Source: Rossellomorea vietnamensis
Lineage (GTDB): Bacteria; Bacillota; Bacilli; Bacillales; Bacillaceae_B
Length of the DNA stretch: 64,000 bases
Direction: 5' to 3'
Assembly: GCF_001305855.1 (NCBI RefSeq)
Contig: NZ_LIXZ01000001.1
Location: forward strand, 310,001 to 374,000
The number at the start of each line of letters is the position of its first letter. Within the stretch, counting starts at the first letter, position 1. Made by a program: the position numbers and the translations under genes. Shown piece by piece: positions 34,218 to 42,083 of the stretch. The notes below the pieces were generated by a model. The model was not told the origin of the DNA and searched no databases. It saw only the letters and a list, made by a program, of their open reading frames with translations.

Positions 34218-36455
34218 CTAGCTATGACAGCTTTCACATTCTTCAAAATTGGATACGGACGTAGACCTTACATAATATGTGGTTTTCAATCCTGACTTCC
34301 AAGCATCAAGGTGAAGATCCAATAATTCTTTAGCTTTGATGTCATTACGTACATACAGATTAAATGAAATCCCTTGATCGATATGCCTTTGTCTCATTTC
34401 GTTCTGTTTCACACTCCAATGTTGATCCACATGATAGGCGGTCTTGTAGTACCAGGTCGTTTCCGGGGACAGATCGGGAGCGGTCACCGGAATCTTATAA
34501 TCCTTCTTTTCTTCAGAATACTGGAGCCTGAAAATCGGATCGATGCTCGCTGAGGACCCCGCTATGATCGAGGTTGAGGAATTCGGCGCAACCGCCATCA
34601 GGTATCCGTTTCGCAACCCTTTATCAGAAACATCTTCCTTTAATTGGTCCCATCTTTCACCTGAATATCCCCTCTTGGTAAAATACTCTCCCGTGGACCA
34701 GTCCGAACCATTGAAATAAGAATAAGCCCCTTTTTCCTTTGCCAGTTCATGACTTGCTTTTATCGTGTAATAAGCGATCTCTTCATAAAGGGAATCACAA
34801 TAGTCAACTGCCTGTCTGCTTTCCCACTTCAAACCTTTCAAGGCAAGGAGATGATGCCAGCCGAATGTTCCTAATCCTATCCCCCTGTATCGCTGATTGG
34901 TTATTTGTGCCTGAAGGACGGGAAGATTATTTATATCAATCACATTATCAAGCAATCTTACTCCTATGGCGACGACTCTCTTCAGTTCATCATCCATCAT
35001 CGTCTTGGCTAAGGAGATGGAGGCGAGGTTACAAACGACATAGTCTCCCGGAGACTTATACGTGACGATCTTTCCATCCCGGATCACTTCTTCTTCCATA
35101 ACAGTCGCACTCATATTCTGAGCAATTTCCGTACATAGGTTACTGCAATAGATCATTCCTTTATGTGAGTTTGCATTCAGGCGATTTACGCTATCACGGT
35201 AAAACATATAAGGTGTCCCCGTTTCAAGCTGGGAGATCATGATCCGCTTAAAAATGTCAATCGCCGGCACCACTTCCCTGGAGAGGATCGGATGAGCTAC
35301 ACACTCCCAGTACTTTTGCCGAAATGTTCCATCGCCTTTTGTTTCATCATAGAAATCTTCCAGTGAATAGCCCATGATTGTTTTCACTTCATGTGGATCG
35401 AATAAATACCAATCTTTCCGCTCCTCCACCTGTTCCATAAATAAGTCCGGTATAGAGACACCCGTGAAAAGGTCATGGGTCCGCTGTCTTTCGTCCCCAT
35501 TATTCAACCGTGTATCGAGAAATGGAAAGATATCTTTGTGCCATACATCTAAATATACGGCAATCGCACCCTGACGCTGCCCTAATTGATCGACTGAGAC
35601 AGCCGTATTATTCAGTTGCTTCATCCACGGAATGACACCTGAACTCACCCCTTTAAAGCCTTTGATGTCACTACCCCTGCTCCGGACCTTACCTAAATAT
35701 ATCCCTAATCCCCCTCCATTTTTACTCAGTGTAGAAACGTCTGTATTACTGTCATAAATGCTTCTTAAATCATCTTCCACTGTATCAATGAAACAGCTGG
35801 ACAACTGGCCATGGCTTTTTCCTGCATTTGCAAATGTAGGGGTTGCCACGGTCATATACAAATTGGAGAGGGCCCAATACGCTTCTTCAATTAGTGAGAT
35901 TCGTTTTTCTTTCTCCTCATTCATGCATAAGGTCATACTTATGATCATAAATCGCTCTTGGGGCAGTTCCAGCACTTTCCCGTTATGGGACTTTGTCAAA
36001 TACCTCTCTGCCAATGTCACGATCCCTATGTAAGTAAAGAGACGATCTCTGGTAGAATCCAACAACGATCCTAAGTATTCCACTTCTTCCTTGCTATATG
36101 AATCTAGTATTGCCGGGGAATACAAATCGGCTGCAGTTAAATCTTTAAGCATCTGATAAAATGAGCCTGATAGATTCTCTTCTGATTTCCCCCTCGATAA
36201 GGAAATTCCCTGGTATAAATCTTTGATGTACAAGGATGCAGCCACATAGGTCCAACCCGGTTCGAGTGCTGTGATCCGTTCGATCGCTGTCAGGATCATG
36301 AAACGATGGAGCTGTTCTGTAGTCAGTGCTTCCTGCTGATTGGCATACATGGTAATCTTCTTGTCAAATTCTGCGAAATCCAGATTGGGAAACTGTGTGC
36401 TAAGACTGTTAAGAATCCCTTCTACTTCTTTTTGCTTTACCACTGTGAATGTCAT
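34218..36455 (-). CDS. nrdA: Class I ribonucleotide reductase, alpha (catalytic) subunit
   Basis: A 745-residue large subunit that reduces ribonucleoside diphosphates. Active-site cysteines are in LSSCFIDTVEDDL (~residue 220), the radical Cys in SNLCTEIAQ (~440) and the partner in VVCNLASISL (~475). The C-terminus ends in CESC, the thioredoxin/glutaredoxin-reducible pair. The N-terminal ~85 residues keep only the second half of an ATP cone (LHRFMILTAIERITALEPGWTYVAASLYI); the usual VTKRDG-type nucleotide loop is not visible, so dATP inhibition may be lost. First gene of nrdAB, preceded by a riboswitch terminator. Confidence 0.92.
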   Translation of the reverse strand: MTFTVVKQKEVEGILNSLSTQFPNLDFAEFDKKITMYANQQEALTTEQLHRFMILTAIERITALEPGWTYVAASLYIKDLYQGISLSRGKSEENLSGSFYQMLKDLTAADLYSPAILDSYSKEEVEYLGSLLDSTRDRLFTYIGIVTLAERYLTKSHNGKVLELPQERFMIISMTLCMNEEKEKRISLIEEAYWALSNLYMTVATPTFANAGKSHGQLSSCFIDTVEDDLRSIYDSNTDVSTLSKNGGGLGIYLGKVRSRGSDIKGFKGVSSGVIPWMKQLNNTAVSVDQLGQRQGAIAVYLDVWHKDIFPFLDTRLNNGDERQRTHDLFTGVSIPDLFMEQVEERKDWYLFDPHEVKTIMGYSLEDFYDETKGDGTFRQKYWECVAHPILSREVVPAIDIFKRIMISQLETGTPYMFYRDSVNRLNANSHKGMIYCSNLCTEIAQNMSATVMEEEVIRDGKIVTYKSPGDYVVCNLASISLAKTMMDDELKRVVAIGVRLLDNVIDINNLPVLQAQITNQRYRGIGLGTFGWHHLLALKGLKWESRQAVDYCDSLYEEIAYYTIKASHELAKEKGAYSYFNGSDWSTGEYFTKRGYSGERWDQLKEDVSDKGLRNGYLMAVAPNSSTSIIAGSSASIDPIFRLQYSEEKKDYKIPVTAPDLSPETTWYYKTAYHVDQHWSVKQNEMRQRHIDQGISFNLYVRNDIKAKELLDLHLDAWKSGLKTTYYVRSTSVSNFEECESCHS

Positions 36456-36489
36456 GAGTCATTCCTCCCGTTTCTTAGAGTGGGAAGGA

Positions 36490-36527
36490 GTCAAAAAAAG
36501 CCCATCCTTCAAGAAGGACGGGCTTTA
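36490..36527 (-). terminator. Terminator of the B12 riboswitch ahead of nrdA
   Basis: AAAGCCCGTCCTTC and GAAGGATGGGCTTT form a 14-bp stem (with one G-U or mismatch) followed by TTTTTTTG on the minus strand, 40 bases before the nrdA start. This is the likely OFF switch. Confidence 0.88.
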
Positions 36528-36606
36528 AAAAATACGGAGATATAAATAGACCAATGCCTATTGTAATCCTCGCTTTATCCTCCCAATTCCCGAAGAAGAT
36601 AACACG

Positions 36607-36772
36607 TGTTAAATAAGGCAGGTCTCCTGACTCGCGCTTCACCCTACTCTAAGGCCTTCCCATCGATACGACAGTGGCAGTTCCTTATTTCGTCAGCACA
36701 TACAGTTGCGGGGACAGCTCCGGATTCTCACCGGATTCCCTTTTAAGTCTCATCAGACACCTTATTCACAGG
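36607..36772 (-). promoter_or_regulatory. Cobalamin (B12) riboswitch
   Basis: On the minus strand: GGTGTCTGATGAGAC at the 5' side, GGGAATCCGGTGAGAATCC, the B12 box core GCTGTCCCCGCAACTGTATG, and the 3' element GAGTCAGGAGACCTGCC. These are the class hallmarks and leave little doubt. Ligand binding should promote the downstream terminator and switch off nrdAB when B12 is plentiful, leaving DNA precursor supply to a B12-dependent class II enzyme (NrdJ), which is not in this window. The same logic is known for nrdABS of Streptomyces coelicolor. Confidence 0.95.
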
Positions 36773-36776
36773 TTAT

Positions 36777-36823
36777 AATCAATATATAGTTAACAAAATA
36801 AAAATAGACACCAAATGTTGTGT
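36777..36823 (-). promoter_or_regulatory. Two NrdR-like boxes at the nrdAB promoter
   Basis: Two 16-base near-palindromes on the minus strand, ACACAACATTTGGTGT (36808-36823) and TAACTATATATTGATT (36777-36792), resemble the NrdR consensus ACACWATATATWGTGT. They are separated by exactly 15 bases, the spacing seen for tandem NrdR boxes (about three helical turns centre to centre). The proximal box touches a TATAAC that could be the -10 element. NrdR binding there would repress transcription. Confidence 0.7.
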
Positions 36824-36829
36824 CCTTAA

Positions 36830-37035
36830 CTATGATATATGATTCAAAACGGATTTACAAGTAAATCTATTAAGTTTTATTTATCAAAAAAATTCCTGGA
36901 ATATGCTTATAATTATTATTTTTACTGAAAAGGGAAGGTCAGTATAGAATAGATTACCCAAATCGATCGTATTCCATCCACACCTTCACACATGTAGGTT
37001 GAGTGAAGTGGACTCCATCTCTATAATTCAAATAG
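36830..37035. other. Intergenic DNA without recognised features
   Basis: AT-rich DNA between the nrdAB promoter region and an orphan promoter/terminator unit. No coding frame with a ribosome binding site, no RNA motif and no terminator was recognised on either strand. Confidence 0.5.
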
Positions 37036-37036
37036 A

Positions 37037-37126
37037 AGGTTGTTTGACAGTATTCTTTGGTCCCCAATATTTTTGATAGGTTGTTTAAATGGAGAATGGC
37101 TCCGATTTAGACAACCTCTTTTTTTT
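37037..37126 (+). ncRNA. Orphan promoter plus strong terminator; possible small RNA or attenuator
   Basis: TTGACA at 37044-37049 is followed 17-18 bases later by an AT-rich weak -10 (ATATTTTT). A long stem AGGTTGTTTAAAT-GGAG/CTCC-ATTTAGACAACCT (37078-37117) ends in CTTTTTTTT. The first nine bases of the left arm, AGGTTGTTT, also occur at 37037-37045 and could pair with the same right arm, so two alternative hairpins are possible. There is no coding sequence between them. It may be a small RNA gene, a decayed leader, or an attenuator ahead of the lipoprotein gene. Confidence 0.4.
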
Positions 37127-37352
37127 CGATCGTATGAATGTAATAATCTCCCTACTTTATCATCCTAATAAGAATTACATTCACTATCTTTATCAGTGTA
37201 ATCAACTAGAAACCGCCTTTCAACTCTGTTTCATCCAGATTACAATCAATACTTTTTGACCTAAACACTTTCTTTTTACGCATTTTTGATTTACAATGCC
37301 CATTAAGTGATTTTTTTTGGAAATCACACCTTAGTTCTGAAAGGAGTCTATT

Positions 37353-38123
37353 ATGAAGAAACTATTAACGACTTTACTAGTAGGATTATTAACAATTGGA
37401 CTAGCCGCTTGCGGTTCGAATGAGGAGAGCCAAAAAGCTGACGATAAACCAAAAACAGAAGCTTCTGACAAAAAGGCTCAAGAAGAGCAAGCGAAAAAGA
37501 TGGAAGAAATGCAAAAGAAAATGGATAAACAAAAAGTTGAAAAAGATAAGGTCGTAGCCATCGTAAACGACGAAAAAATCAAAGGTGAAGATTTCAACAA
37601 TGTGTTGACTCAATCACAGATGCAGTATCAACAAATGGGGCAGGACCCGACAAGTAAAGATGCTGCCAAGAAAATCAAAGATCAAACCATCGATAGCATA
37701 GTCGGTCAAACGCTTCTTATGCAACAGGCCGAGGAAAAAGGCTATAAAGCGACGGATGATGAAATCAATAAGCAGCTCGAAGAAGTGAAAAAGCAATACA
37801 AAGATGAAAAGCAATTCGAAGAAGCCATGAAGAAAGCCGGATTTACCATGGATGAGCTGAAAACTCAAATTGCTGAGAATATCAAGTACACAAACTACGT
37901 TGAAAAAGAAATCAAAGTCGACGAAGTGACAGAAGATGAAATGAAGAAGTTTTATGATCAGTATGCCAGTCAACAAGGTCAGGATCAAGCAAAGGATGCA
38001 CCGAAGTTCGAAGATGTAAAACCACAGATCAAGACACAGTTGGAACAGCAGAAGAAACAAGAGAAACTTGTTCAACATGTTGAAGACTTAAAGAAAAATG
38101 CAAAAATTGATGTAAAAATCTAA
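37353..38123 (+). CDS. SurA-N-domain lipoprotein, PrsA-like without parvulin domain
   Basis: 256 residues. A lipoprotein signal peptide ends at the lipobox LAAC (Cys20). A charged Lys/Glu/Gln linker follows, then a SurA N-terminal chaperone domain at about 67-200 (VVAIVNDEKIKGEDFNNVL, then DQTIDSIVGQTLLMQQAEEKGY). After DEMKKFYDQYASQ, where PrsA would have a ~90-residue parvulin rotamase, only a short Gln/Lys-rich helix is left. It should act as an extracellular chaperone anchored to the membrane. GAAAGGAG lies 9 bases before the ATG. True PrsA is about 290 residues with the rotamase. Confidence 0.85.
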   Translation: MKKLLTTLLVGLLTIGLAACGSNEESQKADDKPKTEASDKKAQEEQAKKMEEMQKKMDKQKVEKDKVVAIVNDEKIKGEDFNNVLTQSQMQYQQMGQDPTSKDAAKKIKDQTIDSIVGQTLLMQQAEEKGYKATDDEINKQLEEVKKQYKDEKQFEEAMKKAGFTMDELKTQIAENIKYTNYVEKEIKVDEVTEDEMKKFYDQYASQQGQDQAKDAPKFEDVKPQIKTQLEQQKKQEKLVQHVEDLKKNAKIDVKI

Positions 38124-38131
38124 TGCATGTC

Positions 38132-38168
38132 AGAAAGCCGCCTTCATTGAGCGGCTTTCTTTTTTTCT
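38132..38168 (+). terminator. Terminator of the SurA-N lipoprotein gene
   Basis: A perfect 10-bp stem AGAAAGCCGC/GCGGCTTTCT with a 9-base loop followed by TTTTTTT. Confidence 0.9.
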
Positions 38169-38243
38169 ATTATCGTTGTGAGGTTTTTCTCCCTGTCCCG
38201 GGGGTATGGTATAAGAACCGATATTTAAAGGAGGATGAACATC

Positions 38244-38405
38244 ATGACCAAAAGAACAAATCAAAATCCGGAAAACGCCGAACAAGATCAGGAAAGCATC
38301 CTTGATCAGCATGAAAGTGAACAAAATGTCGACCCCATCCCTATCGACGAACTAAAAAAAGACCAGCGCGATGAAAAGAAAAAACACGATACCAAAGACG
38401 ATTAA
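38244..38405 (+). CDS. Small charged hypothetical protein, 53 aa
   Basis: 53 residues (begins MTKRTNQNPENAEQDQ, ends KKKHDTKDD), highly charged and probably disordered, without Cys or membrane segments. AAAGGAGGATG lies 6 bases before the ATG, which is a strong reason to believe it is translated. It sits between two terminators. No family recognised; small hydrophilic proteins of this kind are common in spore formers. Confidence 0.65.
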   Translation: MTKRTNQNPENAEQDQESILDQHESEQNVDPIPIDELKKDQRDEKKKHDTKDD

Positions 38406-38435
38406 AAAACGGCCCTGTGGATTTCCACAGGGCCG
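38403..38435. terminator. Terminator between the 53-aa gene and gnd
   Basis: A perfect 11-bp stem CGGCCCTGTGG/CCACAGGGCCG with a 4-base loop. The best T run (TTTTTT) is on the minus strand, so it mainly ends gnd. Confidence 0.88.
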
Positions 38436-38441
38436 ATCTTA

Positions 38442-39854
38442 TTATTTTGATAACCAATCTGTATGGAAAGTACCTTCTTTGTCAATACGCTGATACGTAT
38501 GGGCTCCGAAATAGTCCCGTTGTGCTTGCAGCAGATTCGCAGGCAGTGATTCAGAACGATAGCTGTCATAATAGGCTAACGCACTGGCGAGACCCGGTAC
38601 AGGAACGCCCAACTTGATGGCTGTTGCCACTACTTCCCTTGCTTCATCCTGATAATTTTCTACAATCTCTTTAAAATATGGATCAAGGAGCAGATTCGTC
38701 AATCCCGGATCACGATCATAGGCATTCTTGATTTCTCCAAGGAAGCCGGCACGAATGATGCAGCCACCTCTGAAGATCATGGAAATTTCACCCGGTTTAA
38801 GATCCCAACCGTACTCATCCGACGCTGATTGAAGCTGTGCGAATCCTTGTGCATAAGAACAAATCTTGCTCAAGTACAAGGCCTTGCGGATCATTTCGAT
38901 GAACTCCTGTTTATTACCTGTAAACTCTTTATTTTTAGGTCCTCTCAGGATCTTGCTCGCCTTCACACGTTCTTCCTTCATGGCTGAAATGAAGCGGGCA
39001 AATACAGATTCAGTGATGATGGATAACGGCACTCCTAATTCAAGGGAACTGATGCTCGTCCATTTTCCTGTCCCTTTTTGACCGGCAGTATCTAAAATGA
39101 CATCGACAAGGGGCTTGCCTGTTTCTTCATCCACCTTTGTGAAAATATCGGCTGTAATTTCAATCAGATAGCTGTCTAGTTCCCCGGCGTTCCATTCTTT
39201 GAAAATTTCATGAAGTTCCGTTGCACTTAACCCCAGCACATTCTTCATTAGATAATACGCTTCACAAATGAGTTGCATATCACTGTATTCTATTCCGTTA
39301 TGAACCATTTTCACGTAATGGCCGGATCCGTCCGGGCCGATATATGTACTGCATGCATCCCCTTTTACCTTGGCAGCGATGGCTGTCAGAAAAGGTTCGA
39401 CTAAATCATACGCTTCTTTCTGTCCGCTTGGCATAATTGCAGGGCCGTATAATGCACCTTCTTCTCCACCGGAAACTCCTGCTCCAATGAAGTTGATTCC
39501 CTTTTCATCCAGCGCCTTATTGCGGCGGATGGTATCTTCAAAGTATGTGTTCCCACCGTCGATGAGGATATCTCCTTTATCTAGATGAGGGAGCAATGAA
39601 TCAATCGCTTTATCCGTAATATTCCCCGCAGGTACCATGATGAGAATTTTACGCGGCACTTCCAACGATTGAACAAATTCACTTACATCATGTGTTCCTA
39701 CCAATTTCTTGCCTTGATGTTCGTCCAGTACTTCTTTTACCTTTTCATCAGACACATCGTATATAGAAACTGAATAGCCCCTGCTTTCAAAGTTTAAGGC
39801 GAGGCTTTTTCCCATCACTCCAACGCCGACGACTCCTATTTGTTGTTTTGTCAT
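38442..39854 (-). CDS. gndA: 6-phosphogluconate dehydrogenase, decarboxylating
   Basis: 470 residues. It oxidises 6-phosphogluconate to ribulose 5-phosphate and CO2 in the pentose phosphate pathway. Cofactor motif [23 protein letters not shown] opens the Rossmann domain; the substrate signature [22 protein letters not shown] near residue 180 contains the catalytic Lys; GQKGTGKW near 260 and the C-terminal tail typical of long (dimeric) enzymes follow. I start at the ATG at 39854, 9 bases after AAAGGA. The divergent RpiR-family regulator gene may control it. Confidence 0.95.
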   Translation of the reverse strand: MTKQQIGVVGVGVMGKSLALNFESRGYSVSIYDVSDEKVKEVLDEHQGKKLVGTHDVSEFVQSLEVPRKILIMVPAGNITDKAIDSLLPHLDKGDILIDGGNTYFEDTIRRNKALDEKGINFIGAGVSGGEEGALYGPAIMPSGQKEAYDLVEPFLTAIAAKVKGDACSTYIGPDGSGHYVKMVHNGIEYSDMQLICEAYYLMKNVLGLSATELHEIFKEWNAGELDSYLIEITADIFTKVDEETGKPLVDVILDTAGQKGTGKWTSISSLELGVPLSIITESVFARFISAMKEERVKASKILRGPKNKEFTGNKQEFIEMIRKALYLSKICSYAQGFAQLQSASDEYGWDLKPGEISMIFRGGCIIRAGFLGEIKNAYDRDPGLTNLLLDPYFKEIVENYQDEAREVVATAIKLGVPVPGLASALAYYDSYRSESLPANLLQAQRDYFGAHTYQRIDKEGTFHTDWLSK

Positions 39855-39913
39855 TACGATCATTCCTTTCAGGTACGAGTAAATAGATGACTTCTCCGTT
39901 ATTATTATAATAC

Positions 39914-39962
39914 GAAATAAATTTCCGTGGTGGTTTTTTATGAAATAATATTTTTTTATTTC
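39914..39962. promoter_or_regulatory. Two palindromes between gnd and the RpiR regulator gene
   Basis: GAAATAAATTTC (39914-39925) and GAAATAA-N7-TTATTTC (39942-39962) share the GAAAT half-site. They lie in the divergent promoter region, where an RpiR-family regulator could act on itself and on gnd. The AT-rich content makes chance matches possible. Confidence 0.4.
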
Positions 39963-40017
39963 GAAAAATAGGTTAAAATTATTTTCACAGATGTCTTACA
40001 GGAGGTATTCTACCACT

Positions 40018-40872
40018 ATGGATGAACAGGCTCAACATTGTTTTCCACGAATCCGGTCCCATTACTCACAATTCAGTGAAAAAGAAAAGATGATTGCTGA
40101 TTTTATTATTGCTAATCCTGAAAAAATTATCCATTCAACCATCAGTGGCGTGGCAGAAGATCTCGGAATCGCAGATGCCACCGTTTTCCGCTTCTGCAAG
40201 CGATTAGGCTTCAAAGGCTACCAGGCGATGAAAATTTCACTCGCTTCCGATCTTGTGACACCGATCAAGGATATCCATGAAACCATAAAGGAAGAGGATT
40301 CTGAAGGGGTCATCGCCCAGAAAGTGTTCCGATCTAATATGAGAAGCCTCGAAGACTCATTGCGCATCATGAAAGAAGAAACATTCCGGCAAGCCGTCCA
40401 GGCGATGCTCTGTGCGAGGAGGATCGAATTTTATGGTACCGGAGGGTCAGGCTTTATTGCCATGGATGCCCATCATAAGTTCCTCAGGACGGGGATGACC
40501 ACTAACGCTTATAATGACTCTCATATGCAGCTGATTTCCGCTTCTCAACTGACGGAAGAAGACGTTATTGTGTTCATCTCACACTCAGGGGCAAATAAAG
40601 ATCTATTGGAAGTGCTGGAGGTTGCGAAGAAAAATCATGTCACTACCATCGGCATCACTCATTTCGCCAAGTCTCCCTTAAGCAGCAGAATCGATATTCC
40701 ATTATTCACAGTCTCACAGGAAACTGAATACCGCGGTGAAGCCCTTGCGTCAAGAATCAGTCAGCTGAGCATTGTCGACGCCCTCTATGTGAACATCATG
40801 AAAAAAAGAAAAGATCTCTCCAAAACATCCCTGCAAAAAATACGTGATGCCATATCCATTAAAAAAGTATAA
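40018..40872 (+). CDS. MurR/RpiR-family transcriptional regulator
   Basis: 284 residues: an N-terminal helix-turn-helix domain (about 5-80, with VAEDLGIADATVFRFCKRLGFKGYQAMK) and a C-terminal SIS sugar-phosphate-binding domain (about 118-250, with FYGTGGSGFIAMDAHHKFLRTG and ISHSGANKDLLEVL). Members sense phosphorylated sugars. The position opposite gnd suggests control by a pentose phosphate intermediate. The ATG at 40018 is preceded by CAGGAGGT at 11 bases. The regulated genes and the effector are inferred from position only. Confidence 0.9.
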   Translation: MDEQAQHCFPRIRSHYSQFSEKEKMIADFIIANPEKIIHSTISGVAEDLGIADATVFRFCKRLGFKGYQAMKISLASDLVTPIKDIHETIKEEDSEGVIAQKVFRSNMRSLEDSLRIMKEETFRQAVQAMLCARRIEFYGTGGSGFIAMDAHHKFLRTGMTTNAYNDSHMQLISASQLTEEDVIVFISHSGANKDLLEVLEVAKKNHVTTIGITHFAKSPLSSRIDIPLFTVSQETEYRGEALASRISQLSIVDALYVNIMKKRKDLSKTSLQKIRDAISIKKV

Positions 40873-40916
40873 TAAATAGAGGGACGGACCTTTAAAGGTC
40901 CGTCCCTCTATTTATT
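40871..40916. terminator. Bidirectional terminator between the RpiR gene and the thiolase gene
   Basis: An exceptionally long perfect stem of 20 bp (AATAAATAGAGGGACGGACC) with loop TTTAAA. It overlaps the stops of both converging genes. Confidence 0.88.
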
Positions 40917-42069
40917 ATGCATCCAGTCTTTCAATGATTGTGGCATTGGCCATGCCGTGTCCTTCACACATGGTTTGAAGCCCGTATCTACCCCCAGTGC
41001 GTTCAAGCTCATGCATCATGCTCACCATGATTCTCGCTCCGCTTGCCCCTAATGGATGCCCGAGGGCAATTGCCCCTCCATTCGGATTTAACCTGGAAGG
41101 ATCCGCGTTTATCTCTTTCAACCATGCAAGTGCCACGGGAGCAAATGCTTCATTCACTTCAAATATGTCAATATCTGAGGCGATCAGCCCTGCTTTTTCA
41201 AGGGCTTTTCTCGTTGCTGGAATCGGTCCCGTCAACATCAGGGTTGGATCAGATCCCACCACTACGCGTGTATGAACCTTAAAACGGGCTTTCAAACCTA
41301 ATTCCTCGGATTTTTCTTTCGACATGAGAAGCAGGGCTGCAGCACCATCACTGATTTGACTGGCGTTCCCCGCATGAATGACGCCACCTTCTTTGAACGC
41401 AGGTTTTAATGTTCCCAACACTTGGAGTGACGTTTCTTTTCTTGGCCCTTCATCTTTCGTGAATAAGAACGGATTTCCGTCTTCCCCTTCGACTGTCACA
41501 CCAAAGATTTCACGATCAAAGTGTCCAGCTTCCTGGGCATTTAGAGCTTTTTGATGACTATTATATGCGAACCGGTCTAATTCTTCTCGGGTAAAACCAT
41601 ATTTTTCAGCAATTCGCTCGGCTGATAACCCCTGGTGAATGATTTCATGTTTTCCCCTTAACTTTTCACTGAAATCCGCCCCTTGATAATTAGATCCGAT
41701 CGGCGTTCTTGTCATGTTTTCCACCCCGCCTGCAATGACGACATCCATATCCCCCGAAAGGATGGCTTGTGAGGCAAAATGAACGGCCTGCTGACTGGAT
41801 CCACACTGGCGGTCAATGGTTGTGCCGGGCACTTCAATCGGAAAACCCGCTATAAGCGCAGCCACCCTGGCAATATCCCCTGCCTGTTCTCCAGACTGAG
41901 TCACACATCCCAGAATGATATCATCGATGCAACCCGGATTCACCCCCGACTTCTCCACCAATCCTTTAAGTATCTCTCCAGCCAGATCGTCAGGTCTCAT
42001 CCCCATTAACGATCCTTTTCTCCTTCCAACCGCAGAACGGATCCCTTCAACAATGACAACTTCTCTCAT
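40915..42069 (-). CDS. Thiolase (acetyl-CoA C-acyltransferase)
   Basis: 384 residues. It should cleave 3-ketoacyl-CoA with CoA in fatty-acid degradation. The nucleophile is Cys89 in DRQCGSSQQAV; NEAFAP and GGAIALGHPLGASGAR (~residue 340) carry the catalytic His. The final motif reads TMCEGHGMANA, where most thiolases have CxGGG; the second Gly of the oxyanion loop is replaced by His. Third gene of the operon SDR - acyl-CoA dehydrogenase - thiolase. A biosynthetic acetoacetyl-CoA thiolase is less likely from context. Confidence 0.9.
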   Translation of the reverse strand: MREVVIVEGIRSAVGRRKGSLMGMRPDDLAGEILKGLVEKSGVNPGCIDDIILGCVTQSGEQAGDIARVAALIAGFPIEVPGTTIDRQCGSSQQAVHFASQAILSGDMDVVIAGGVENMTRTPIGSNYQGADFSEKLRGKHEIIHQGLSAERIAEKYGFTREELDRFAYNSHQKALNAQEAGHFDREIFGVTVEGEDGNPFLFTKDEGPRKETSLQVLGTLKPAFKEGGVIHAGNASQISDGAAALLLMSKEKSEELGLKARFKVHTRVVVGSDPTLMLTGPIPATRKALEKAGLIASDIDIFEVNEAFAPVALAWLKEINADPSRLNPNGGAIALGHPLGASGARIMVSMMHELERTGGRYGLQTMCEGHGMANATIIERLDA

Positions 42070-42083
42070 TCCACTCTCCCTTT

